DNA of 64,000 bases, from positions 35,631,501 to 35,695,500 of the forward strand of contig NC_086183.1 of NCBI RefSeq assembly GCF_023053635.1, read 5' to 3'. Origin of the DNA: Elgaria multicarinata webbii. Its lineage: Eukaryota; Chordata; Lepidosauria; Squamata; Anguidae. Both the position numbers and the translations under genes were made by a program. Positions 54,895 through 64,000 of the stretch are shown here, in pieces. Numbering within the stretch: position 1 is the stretch's first letter; every line of letters begins with the position of its first letter. The notes under the pieces are model-generated. The model was not told the origin of the DNA. It was given only the letters and a program-made list of their open reading frames with translations, and ran no database searches.

Positions 54895-55135
54895 GCTTGG
54901 AGAAAAGGGGTGATGGTGGATCAATTCCTGGAGGAGGAGGCTATCGATGGCTACTAGTCCTGATGGCTATGTGCTGCCTCCAGGATCAGAGGCAGTAAGC
55001 CCATATACATGGGGCAGGAGGGCACTGTTGCATCCGTGTCTTGCTTTTGGGTCCCTGGTCAGCCACTGTGTGAAGAGTGCTGGGCTAGATGGACCCTTGG
55101 TCTGATCCAGACTCAGGGCTCTTGTGTTCTTAGCT
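54895..55135 (+). mobile_element. CR1-like LINE 3' fragment (second family)
   Basis: It reads 'GGAGGAGGAGGCTATCGATG', 'GGCTACTAGTCCTGATGGCT' and 'GGACCCTTGGTCTGATCCAG' and ends 'CTTGTGTTCTTA'. A well-preserved copy. Confidence 0.8.
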
Positions 55136-55960
55136 CTGGGCTCTGAATGGAGGAGGCTGCGTATTCTGAGTGAGGCCTCAGCAGGGTCCCTCCCTCCAGG
55201 CCCTTGCTGCACTCTGACAGGCAGCAGTGGTTCTCCAGCCCCTTGGGCAGAAAGGGGCCCTCCCCCAGCTTGCATCCTTGCAGCTGGAGGTGCATCTTCT
55301 GCATGCAAAACAGCTTCGCCCTCTGCCGAGCTACGGCCGCTTTCACAGCACTCTCTACAGAGGTGCCTTTCCGGCCAGCTTTGACATGTGGTCATGGGCC
55401 AAAGTGAGCATGCAAAGTCGCACTGCCAATCCACAGCCACAGCTGCCTTGCCTACCTTGGCGTGCCCACCTGGGGCAGCACCCCTGTGCTTGCGGGCGCT
55501 GAGGCCTCCTCCCCTCCATGATGCAGCAGCCCACATGTGCCTTGGGTGACAGATGTAAAATCACCACCCTGCAGCCAACGTGAGATTTAAGTGGGTCATT
55601 AGTGCAGGACCTGCACTGAAATTTCCTGCTCATTCATAGCATTTAAGACGGCTTTTGGTTGTGACACGTTACTTCGCTACTGATGTTTTTTCTTCGATGT
55701 TAAATCCTGAGATGTTTCATGCATCACCTGCTGGTTAGGTTTTCACAAGGAATGTTTGCTTCTGTCTCTCAGCTGCTGCCGGTGTAGTCCGTGCAATGAC
55801 GCTGTTGCCTTCATTGGGCAGAGCCATTTTGCTCTTCTTTCCCCCAAGACAGTGGGTGGGTGGGGGCACCTGAGGCTGTGGGCATCTCTCCTGGGTTGTG
55901 TATGGAGGTGGGCAGCCCTGGATCAATGTCTCCAAGCAAGGCAGGGAACGGATGCCTCTC
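55136..55960. other. Intergenic DNA, no gene seen
   Basis: No recognised element or exon. Confidence 0.4.
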
Positions 55961-55962
55961 TC

Positions 55963-56053
55963 AAATAATGTTGGGACTACAATTCCCATTGTCCCTGACC
56001 ACTGTCCATGCTGTCTGGGTCTGATGGGAGTCCCATTACATGTGGAAGACCAC
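55963..56053. mobile_element. Palindromic MITE-like element
   Basis: Left arm 'TGTTGGGACTACAATTCCCA', right arm 'CTGATGGGAGTCCCATTACA', an imperfect inverted pair. Best preserved of the three copies in the window. Confidence 0.7.
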
Positions 56054-57008
56054 AGGGTCCCCCTCCCCCGCACTAAAGACCCAGGCTCAATCTTTGGCTG
56101 GAAAAGAGTGGGGGCTTGGGGAGGGCTACTTGAACGGCCTGGAGAGCAGCTGTGGTGGCTGTTGGTCAGTCCCGACCCAAGCTCAGCACAGGCCATTTTG
56201 GTGCCAGAGGCAGAAGAGCCAGACAACCCCACCACCCTCGACTGTTGCACTGTTTAAATAAAGTGCAATAAATAATAACAGCTGACGATTTGTTTGTTTT
56301 TAACCCTTCCCCTGCCCCCGCCCCATGGTGGAGCTGCTGCTTGCGGTGGGCTACAGGCTGCTTCAGCACCATGGACAGAGGCGTCCTGCCGGTGCTCTCT
56401 GAGGCATCGTTGGGGCGCTGGGACAGAGGTGCAGGGGCTGAGGAGAAGCCCCCCCCCGCCCCGAATGGCTCATGCCTGCCTGGCTTCTGTGCGGACACAT
56501 TCCCGGCAGGGCGTGTCCTTTCAGGGAGGCGATGGCTGGGTGGGGGCAAGAACTTTTGCTGCAGCTGGCCGTCTACCTGGGAGGAGATGGTACCCTGAGC
56601 ATGGTAAGAGCCCTTCTGAGCCCCCAGCTTCCCTTCCGCGAGACAGAGAGAGCGAGAGAGCGCACACATCTAGCGGCATTCAGGTCCTGGCTCGAGGAGC
56701 TGCCTTTGGGGAGGTGCAGGCCTTCCCCGTGCTTCCAGAAACAGCAGTTCTCGAGGGTGTCCCGAGGAGGTGCCAGCTTTTTGCTCCTGGGCTGTGCAGA
56801 GGAGCGAAGCTGGTTGGCTGGCTCTGCCTTTCCTCTGCTCAGAGGGGACTGGACTCTTCCCCCACCCCACCGCATTTTTATTTCTTTCTTTGGAGCACTA
56901 CAGACCCTTCTAGTGTTTTTGCACTACTCGGAGCAGCTTACAGCAACATTCTCACAATAAAACCACAAGGTAAAACAGATGAATATAGAAATGAAAGCAG
57001 GCAGAGCA
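56054..57008. other. Intergenic DNA, no gene seen
   Basis: An AATAAA occurs at about 56,257, after a short open frame with no recognisable protein. 56,880-57,000 looks like a reversed LINE/SINE tail. Confidence 0.4.
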
Positions 57009-57205
57009 GATAAAATGGCTAGAGCATTGGACTGGGGCCCGGGAGATCCGGGTTCTAGTCCCCGCTTGGCCATGGAAGCTCACTGGGTGATTGTAGGCCA
57101 GTCACAGACTCTCGGCCCAACCTACCTCACAGGATTGTTGTGAGGATAAAATAAAGAGGAGGATTATGTACACTGCCTTGGGTTCCTTGTGCTCATAGAG
57201 CTGGG
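57009..57205 (+). mobile_element. tRNA-derived SINE (CORE/MIR-like)
   Basis: The pol III box A-like TGGCTAGAGCATTGG (57,017) and box B GGTTCTAGTCC (57,051-57,061) are followed by a conserved body 'CCTACCTCACAGGATTGTTG' and 'GGATTATGTACACTGCCTTG'. This is the usual layout of a squamate tRNA-SINE with a MIR-like centre. Confidence 0.8.
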
Positions 57206-58440
57206 CTCCCTTACAAGCTCGCCCTAAATTTATATCCCTGGATAACTTCCCTCAGTTTCTGCTGCAGTTTATTAGGTTAGGGTGGTCTTGTTTAAAAGCC
57301 AGGAGTGCATTAGACTGCAGGGAGTGGAAATTAAAGGGGGACTTTGGCCAGTTGAGTTCCCTGAGAATGGGCATTTTTAGCAGGGGGAGTGTGGACAGTT
57401 CGTGATCGTCAAAGAGAGGGCGTGGGCAATTTAAGCCCCAGGTCAGCATCACTTTAAACCTGTTTCTCACTGGGGACTTTTTAAAACTGGCCTCACAGTT
57501 GGGTCCCTAAACGGAACTGTGACCCACAATTGCACTGAAGGTTGTGCCTTAAAGTAAGCTTAACCTGAGCTTGAACTGGGAGCCAACCCTGCACTATTTG
57601 TCCCTGTGCTGATTTTTCCATGACTTTGTCTGCATTGTGGCCTTTGTCAATGTAGAACTATCTAGTTGTTTCGGTGCTCTTTCTAACTGGGTTTAGTATG
57701 GATTTCCGGTTGAGGTTTATTTCAGCCACTCAAGGCTTCACTGCTACAGCACAGCGGAAGAATCCAAGGGTTTACAGAATTAACCCCCACCCTGCCACAG
57801 GAAGGCCCTGCGATTCAGTTCCTTGCAAACAGAGTCTTAGGCTCAGCTTTAGCTGATAATAAATGCTACTTAAATGAAATGACCGGGTAGTGTTCTCCTC
57901 CTCCCCCCTCCCCCTCCCCTCCTCCTCCTCCTCCTCCTCCTCATCATCATCATCATCATCACAGACGTGGTTAACTTGCTCATCTGCTCAACTGTTTCCC
58001 TTGGTGTTTTGTCTGATGGGGATCCCCACTTCTCCTGGAAGAGTTGGGGATTATTTATTGATGTGATTTGATTTATAGTTTGCCTTTTTGCCAAATTGTG
58101 GCACTCAAGGTGGCTAGCATTAAAAACTGAATGAAACCTAGGAAAAAGTAAAAAGCACAAGTAAAACACAACAAAGAAACAGGCGCCCCCAGCCGATTCC
58201 ATAACTGTGGCCAACTTGGCTCACTCACAGCCGGGTCCTTCCCTGCACGTGACCTGATTCCGAGCAGCCAGGCCAGACAGGAGGAGGCCCTCCGCCCCAA
58301 GGGCAAAACAGCTCCAGCCCCTTCCTCCGAACCAGCCTTAACTTTCGCAAGTTAAAATCATCATCCCCCGAACCAAGGGGAGAACTGAGGAGTCCCCCCT
58401 CCCCCCAGTGGGGCCAGGATCCAGGCATTGGGCCTCACAG
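57206..58440. other. Intergenic DNA with (CCT)n and (CAT)n and a reversed repeat
   Basis: (CCT)n runs at about 57,897-57,941 and is followed by (CAT)n to 57,960. 58,030-58,150 ('GATTTATAGTTTGCCTTTTT') looks like a reversed LINE tail. No exon seen. Confidence 0.45.
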
Positions 58441-58497
58441 TGCTCCTCTTTTCTAGAGCCGAGCAAAGAGCGGCATTCAGAAATAATATTTAGCTGC

Positions 58498-58535
<38 letters not shown>

Positions 58536-59065
58536 TAATTAATTAAACTAAAGTCATCCAATGCTGCACATCTGGCTATGCTTCTAATTAAAGATAAGCA
58601 CGTGAGAGGCGCTTCCCAGTCTCTGTAATTATGCCTGCTTCAAACACTGGCAAGCATCCTCATGTGGGCAAAGGAGAACATGCACACGCGCTGAAATATG
58701 AGCCGTGTAGGCACCGCGCCTCTCCGCCTCCTCGCTGGCCGCCTTCTGTTGACCAAACCACTGAAAATGCACGGTTGATTCTGCTTTTTATGCCGCCCCC
58801 AATGCGAATTGCCTTCACGCTATTAACATAAGCTTAGAGCGAGTCATTTACACAACAGAAAATTAAATAAGGCTTGCGTGCCCATAAAAGAGCAGGATTA
58901 ATTTAGCCAGAGCAATGCTAATGAAAGCAACAAATTCCAAGTTGATGCAATAAAAATGCAGCATTTTGCTATTTAATTAATCAATAAATCTTGTCACCCT
59001 TTGGAAAAAGGAACCCAAACGTGCTGATCTTGTCAAAATGAGGATCTGTGAAGAAGGGTGAGCGG
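58441..59065. promoter_or_regulatory. AT-rich, homeodomain-site-rich putative conserved noncoding element
   Basis: It stands out from its GC-rich surroundings. There are at least eight TAAT/ATTA cores (for example CTAATTAAAG at 58,584, GTAATTATGC, GATTAATTTAGCC, TTTAATTAATCAATAAATC), a CDX/HOX-like CCATAAAAG and an E-box CACGTG near 58,600. No long reading frame and no repeat-family wording apart from (TTA)n at 58,499-58,532. Function inferred from composition only. Confidence 0.5.
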
Positions 59066-59655
59066 CAGCGATAAGACGAGGTGGGCAGGGGGACTTCAAG
59101 GGCTCCCAGGCGCGACACGGGGAGTGGGGTTCTGCCTGGGGGTGCGCGCGGCCTTGAGTTTGATCCAGCTTCTTTTGCATCAGGATAATGGGGCACTGGA
59201 GAGGGAACAGAGCAGAGGGCCAGGAAAGAGCTCAGGAAAGTGCGGAGGCGGGGGTAGAAGGCGTGAAAACCTCTGGAATCCCTGGTGAGGGCTGGGGACT
59301 GGGCGGGGGGGGGGGATTGAAGTCCTGAGCCAAGCGGTGCGCATGAGGGGTGAAGGTCCCATCCCAGGCCTGTGCTGCTGTTGGGCTCGCTGTGGGGCTG
59401 GGAGGGCAGGAGGAGGAGGCCCAGATCTGGTGCAGCATCAGAGCATTTTGCCCTCCTGTGCTCTCCTCAGTTGCTTTTGCTCCTGACTGGGCTGCAAAGG
59501 GCCCTTGAGAGTGGCCCAGGATGAAAGCCAGAAGCTGCTGAGGGGCAGGCAGGTGGCGTTCACAGGGTGGCCGGCTGCTCAGTGGGCCAGTGCAGTACTT
59601 TTAGATTCTGGATTTCATGGTCTTATGAATGTGTGTGTGATGTGCATGGGTGGGG
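59066..59655. other. Intergenic DNA, no gene seen
   Basis: GC-rich and unremarkable. Confidence 0.4.
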
Positions 59656-59890
59656 GGGAGAGACCACCTCTCCTTAATGTTTATTGCTTCACTAATTTCA
59701 AAATGTGGTCATCGAGCCATGCTGCATTTGGAGGCCCACCAGCTGACTGGGGTCTGAGCCTGAACCCCAAAGGCCTGCAGCTGCAAATTGGCTGCCTTCA
59801 TCCTTGGCTGGGAGAGGTAATTTTGGCATATGCAGCTTCTCTCTGTGGGATAATAACAGGAGATTTGGGGGTTGACTCAGTATTCAGCAC
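59656..59890. promoter_or_regulatory. Second putative conserved noncoding element
   Basis: AT-balanced sequence with TTTATTGCTTCACTAATTTC, GGTAATTTTGGCATATGCAG (POU-like ATATGCA) and GGGATAATAACAGG. No repeat or coding signature. Confidence 0.35.
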
Positions 59891-60339
59891 TGGCCTGCCT
59901 GGGCCTTCAGCAGAGCCTTCCTGGGCTGTAAGGTTTATTAGGAAAACAGAAACATTTGCAGCAACCCAGGAATCTGGCCCTGCAGCCATGTCAGGATTTC
60001 TTCCAACTCCCCAGCAAAGACAGTGAAAAAGTGCACACAGGCCTGGGACTCCCAAAAGGCAGGCGTTGGCAAAGTGGCTTCTGAAGTCCAGGCCCGTGTC
60101 TGGGAGGAACGTGGTGGCAAAGGAGCTTCAGAGTCCAGCTACAGGAAAGGCAGCCCTTGGCCCAGTGTTGTTGGGGCATCTTCTGACGCCAGGGGAACTG
60201 CCTCCTTTTGAATGCCTTCCACCCATTTCGATCATGCTTTAAGTGAGGATTGAGGAGAAAGGTTTTCATGCGGATGGTCATCGAGGAGATGGGGTGGTAC
60301 AAATGTTCACCTGTGGCTTCTTGCTAGACCTACCTGAAA

Positions 60340-61060
60340 ATCAGTGCTTCAGGCGCAGTGAGGCCGCGCCACAATTAGCACAGGCCGTCACGCCTAGCTA
60401 CACGTCAGACACGACGAAGCCCCATCGCGTCCACCATTTTGTTGTTGTTGTTAAAGGGGCTGCGTGCACAGGAGCGCACCACCGGAAAGGTAAGTTTTTG
60501 GTTTGTTTGTTTTTTAAAAAATAGGGTTTCCTGGGACCCCTGCCCCAACTTCCCCACCCTGGCTGCGAACCCACCCCCCCGATCTCCCATTCCCATCTGG
60601 CTGCTGTTTCCCGCACCCCATGTCGCCGGCCGCCGATTCCTGCCCCCCCAATGTCACTTGCTGCCGATTCCTGCCCCCCATGTCGCCGGCTGCTGATCGT
60701 GCCCCCCCATGTCCCTAGCCTCCATTTCCCGCCACCGCTGATGTCCCCCAGCCTGTGATGGCTGCTGCCGATGTCCCCCAGGCCGGGGGACATCAGCGGC
60801 GGCGGGAGTGCTGTGGCCCGTCCACTGCTGTTCCCGGCTACTCGTGTGTGAATGCGGTAGCTGGGACCAGCAGCAGAACGGGCTACATGCTGAGCCTGAG
60901 ACTGCGGGGAAAACCGGGCTAAATGGGGTTTCACTTACCCCGCGTCCAGGGAGGTTTCATCCCTGCCTGAGCCCGGGATCCCCTGTGCGTCATTTGGACG
61001 CACAGGGGCGAGCCTGTGGCGAGCACCGGGCTAAATCTCCATCTAGCAAGGCCCCAGTCT
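60340..61060. repeat. GC-rich hairpin- and tandem-repeat block, possible DNA-transposon relic
   Basis: A degenerate roughly 30-bp tandem (CCCCCCATGTCGCCGG...GATTCCTG) spans 60,600-60,780. Two exact hairpins follow: GATGTCCCCC-AGGCC-GGGGGACATC (60,753-60,793 area) and CCCCTGTGCGTC-ATTTG-GACGCACAGGGG (about 60,979-61,010). It differs from both flanks. Confidence 0.5.
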
Positions 61061-61204
61061 CATTTAAGATGTTCTACCAAAATCCTTGGAATAAGTGCTA
61101 GATTTCTTCTGGAGTAAGAGAGGTCCTCTTGGCCAGCTGCCTTGCTTGTTTTTAACCTTTGGAGTTGTACTGTTTCACACTGTGCAGCATAGTCGAACTG
61201 CAGA

Positions 61205-61460
61205 ATTGAGAAGCAGTGATGGCCACCAAGTTGGATGGCTTTAAAAGGGGATTAGACAAAGTCATGGAGGAGGAGGAGGAGGAGGAGGAGGAGGAGGAGG
61301 TTGTTATCCAAAGCTGCTAGTCCTGATGGCGGCCTGTGATCTCCAGAGACCGCATGCCTCTGTATACCAGTCGCTGGGGAAGATGAGCAGGAGGGTCTTG
61401 CCATGTGCTGCTTGTGGGCTTCCCCTTGGGAGCATGTGGTTGGCCATCGCAGGCACAGCA
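61205..61460 (+). mobile_element. CR1-like LINE fragment with expanded GGA repeat
   Basis: 'AGTGATGGCCACCAAGTTGG', 'ATGGCTTTAAAAGGGGATTA', then (GGA)n at 61,266-61,301, then a decayed end. Same family as at 36.04 and 54.9 kb. Confidence 0.75.
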
Positions 61461-61699
61461 CGCAGGACCAGAAACTTTGAAATGATTGCCATCTCTTTGC
61501 AGGCTGAGCAGACCCCCCCAGCCCTTATTTCAGCCCCCCCTCCACCTCACATGCTGTGCTTGGGGTGGCTTGCTATGAGATGGGCCACCCCACCCCCTGG
61601 CTGATTAATCTGTGCTCCTCCTCTCCCCCTGTGCATGATTTTGGCTCTGACCCCACACAGTGTTTGTGCTTCTGTGGAGTGTCTCACAAAGCTTACGAG

Positions 61700-61870
61700 G
61701 CGCAGTTGGAGAGCAATTTGGGGAAGAAAGCAGAGTAATTGCTGCTCTGATTTTATCCATGCATTATGGGAGCCGATAACCTTGAGCAGACAATGCGCTC
61801 CATTACCTTGCCGCGCGCGTCCGCTCAGCAGTCACGGAATTTGCTCGGAATGAGCCCACGTAGCAAAGTG
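61700..61870. promoter_or_regulatory. Third putative conserved noncoding element
   Basis: 'AGAGTAATTGCTGCTCTGAT', 'TTTATCCATGCATTATGGGA' and 'GCTCCATTACCTTGCCGCGC': AT-balanced, homeobox-type cores, no repeat wording, no frame. Confidence 0.4.
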
Positions 61871-62279
61871 TGGGGGAACAAAGGAGCCCCTTGACCCATC
61901 ACCCTCCCCAAAGGTGCATGGGGAGGGCTTCTTCACTGACCCCCCCATGACAAAGTGTGGCCAGTCCTGCAGGGGTGCCCACACTTCAGGGGGGCGCTTA
62001 AGAACCTTAAGGCCAGCTGCTCCAGCAGAGGAGGAACGAGAGCTCAGCTCCAGCTCGTATATTGAGTCCTACTGTGGCGTGAAAGGATGGTTCTATGGCA
62101 CCTCACAACAGCCCTGTGAGGGAGTTTAGGTTGGGGGTGGCGGCTGAGGGCTTCAGGAGAGAGCAGGAGATTGCAACCCCTTCTTCCCCTGACCGTGCCC
62201 AGCGCCCTGTCCACATGGCACACAGGGTGCATCCTGGCGCTTGGCAGCTGCTGTGCTTCCTTGCCATCCAGGAGGAGCA

Positions 62280-62480
62280 TAAGAGTCAAGTCTCATGTTT
62301 TAAAGCAGGAAAAGAGACAAATAGGAGCCAGAAATCAAAGGCGCAGGAGACGAAATTAGGCTGCAGGAAATTGTTTTCAATCAGTGTGAAATTCCATGTG
62401 AGGCAGCTCCAGGGGGTCCTTGTTTGACGCTCAGACGAGTTGCCACAGACCCTGTGGGGGGCTGTAATTGTGCCATCAAG
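62280..62480. promoter_or_regulatory. Fourth putative conserved noncoding element
   Basis: 'GAAATTAGGCTGCAGGAAAT', 'TGTTTTCAATCAGTGTGAAA' and 'GGGGGGCTGTAATTGTGCCA': AT-balanced with TAAT/ATTA and CAATCA cores, no repeat or coding signature. Confidence 0.35.
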
Positions 62481-62655
62481 AATATGGAGGGCCCCCCCAC
62501 ATTCCCCTCTCCCCATGGCTTCGCCTGTCACTGTTTCTCCCCATCCAAGCCTGGAGGGACTCAAATAGAGAAGTACATTTGGGCTTCTGTTCAATTCTGC
62601 GTGCTGCATTTTTGGCTAAAGCTGAAGGGAGCAGGGGGCAGGGGGAGGCCTCCCT

Positions 62656-62656
<1 letters not shown>

Positions 62657-62701
<45 letters not shown>
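62657..62701 (+). repeat. (CT)n microsatellite
   Basis: About 22 uninterrupted CT units. Confidence 0.95.
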
Positions 62702-62703
<2 letters not shown>

Positions 62704-64000
62704 GGGGAGCCATGGGCATCAAGTGGTTAATGGACGAGGAGAAATCATTTGCTCAGCAGGACTCCAGCAGAGACCTGGGCGTTAGGGGGAAGGCTTGCCA
62801 ATGGCCTGGGACCATCCAGACAAGGGTCCCGCCTGCCTGTCTTCAGTGAAGGGGCAGAGGAGCAGTGCTGCTGGCTGCAGCTGGCCTTCCTTGGCAGAGG
62901 AGGAGGGGAGCCAAGTCCCCTCCCTACGGCACAAAGGCCTCCGCTGCCTGCATCCCCAGAGCCACCTGCCCTGCCTCTGCCCCCCTCCACCAGCAGCCAC
63001 GGCCCCACCATTGTGTCCCCGAGCCCTGAGTCTGCCCCTCAGGCTGCCACTGACCTGGCCTTTGCCATGGAGCCGGGCTCAGTCCCGGGAGCTCTGTAAG
63101 CAGGACAGGAATGGCCCAGGGGCTGCAGCGGCTGCCCCCTCCACACCAGCCAGCATCTGCTGCCTGAGGCAGCTGGACCATGCTCCCTCTGGGTGGGGCC
63201 AGCCCTGCTGGGGGGCACAGCACCTGCTGCGGGGCACAGCACCTGCTGCCCCAGAACTTCATGGAAGGGGAGCGGAGGAAGCACCCCATAATAGAATGCG
63301 GTTCAGGCAGCAAACTTGGAAAGCGTGCACCCCAAAATCCCAGAAAAAGTGGGGGATTCTGAGCAGGGATCGAAGTGGCCATGGTGTCCTCTCCGGGGGC
63401 CCATAAGCTGAGGCTACAGAGGTCAAAGCATCTCACACCAGTGCAGCCTTTACAGTTCCTCTCTTCCTCCCCCTCCCCCGACATGCGTTTCCATGTTTTT
63501 CCAGGCCACTCCTAAGGAGGGGAGGGGAAGTAATCTGCACAATTGCTGTTATTTCCCCGGCTTCCCCCCCTTCCCTGTTTATCTTGTCTTCTCTTGGAAC
63601 AGCCATTAGTCATGCACCGCAGCACATGCCTGATTGCCGCCTTCTGGGAGCGGCAGTGGCTCTGACCCGGCTTCTTCCAGGGCGCCCTGCGCTTGCGGAG
63701 GCTTCAGGAGAAGGGCTCCAACGGAGGGATGTCGGAAGCTGCCTTGTACCTTCGGTCCATCTTGGTTGGTGTTGCAGACACCGACTGGCAGCAGCGGGTC
63801 TCCAGGGTTCCAGGCAGGAGTGTTTCCAGCCCTGCCTGGGGACTGAACTGCTCGCAATGCAGGCGCTGGAGTGCTGAGCTGCAGCCCCTCTCCCTGGGGA
63901 CGTGGTTGATGGCAGCAGTGCCGGGCGCCCAGGCCTCGGCGGTCCTGTTCCCGAGTGCCTCTCTGCTCTGGCCTGAGGGCCCCGGGGGCCACCAGAGTTT
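62702..64000. other. Intergenic DNA to window edge, no gene seen
   Basis: It includes a tandem 'GGGGCACAGCACCTGCTGC' pair at about 63,211-63,250. No exon recognised. Human gene order places MEIS3 further right. Confidence 0.4.

Noticed and set aside
57009-57205. A tRNA gene
   Set aside because: Box A/B are present but the cloverleaf is not intact and the MIR-like body marks a SINE.

Overview
This is host chromosomal DNA from a vertebrate, most likely a squamate reptile (lizard). Two things support that. The protein genes are spliced and follow the human chr19q13.32 order BBC3 - CCDC9 - C5AR1 - DHX34. The interspersed repeats are CR1- and L2-clade LINEs, hairpin MITEs and tRNA-derived SINEs of the squamate type. 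The window is GC-rich, gene-dense and has several CpG islands, as on a reptile microchromosome (inference).

Layout. (1) 1-2,600: BBC3/PUMA on the minus strand. The coding exon with the BH3 domain and the exon with the start codon are present; the last coding exon lies beyond the left edge. A noncoding first exon and a CpG-island promoter carry a near-consensus p53 response element. (2) 2,600-12,400: repeat-filled intergenic DNA with an orphan CpG-rich block at 6.95-7.78 kb. (3) 12,440-21,965: CCDC9 on the plus strand, with 13 coding exons joining in frame to 635 aa, a long 3'UTR and a poly(A) signal. (4) 22-32 kb: an L2-clade LINE with most of its ORF2, a second truncated copy, and a rearranged CR1 cluster. 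The cluster contains an inverted, roughly 98% identical copy of CCDC9 exon 6 plus part of intron 6, and beside it a 100-bp-arm CR1 near-palindrome. (5) 32,049-33,360: C5AR1, a complete 361-aa GPCR in one coding exon. (6) 33-41 kb: repeats and MITEs. (7) 40,860-52,005: DHX34 on the plus strand, 16 coding exons, about 1,113 aa, with one GC-AG intron. (8) 52-64 kb: no coding exon seen. Human synteny predicts MEIS3 further right. This part holds several AT-rich, homeodomain-site-rich blocks that look like conserved noncoding regulatory DNA.

The genes do not form a pathway. BBC3 is a p53-induced BH3-only killer, CCDC9 is an RNA-associated coiled-coil protein, C5AR1 is the complement anaphylatoxin receptor, and DHX34 is a nonsense-mediated-decay helicase. 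All exon joins were read by eye from splice consensus, reading frame and remembered human homologues; no alignment was run. I found no CRISPR array, no bacterial operon, no intact retroviral element and no clear structural RNA gene.
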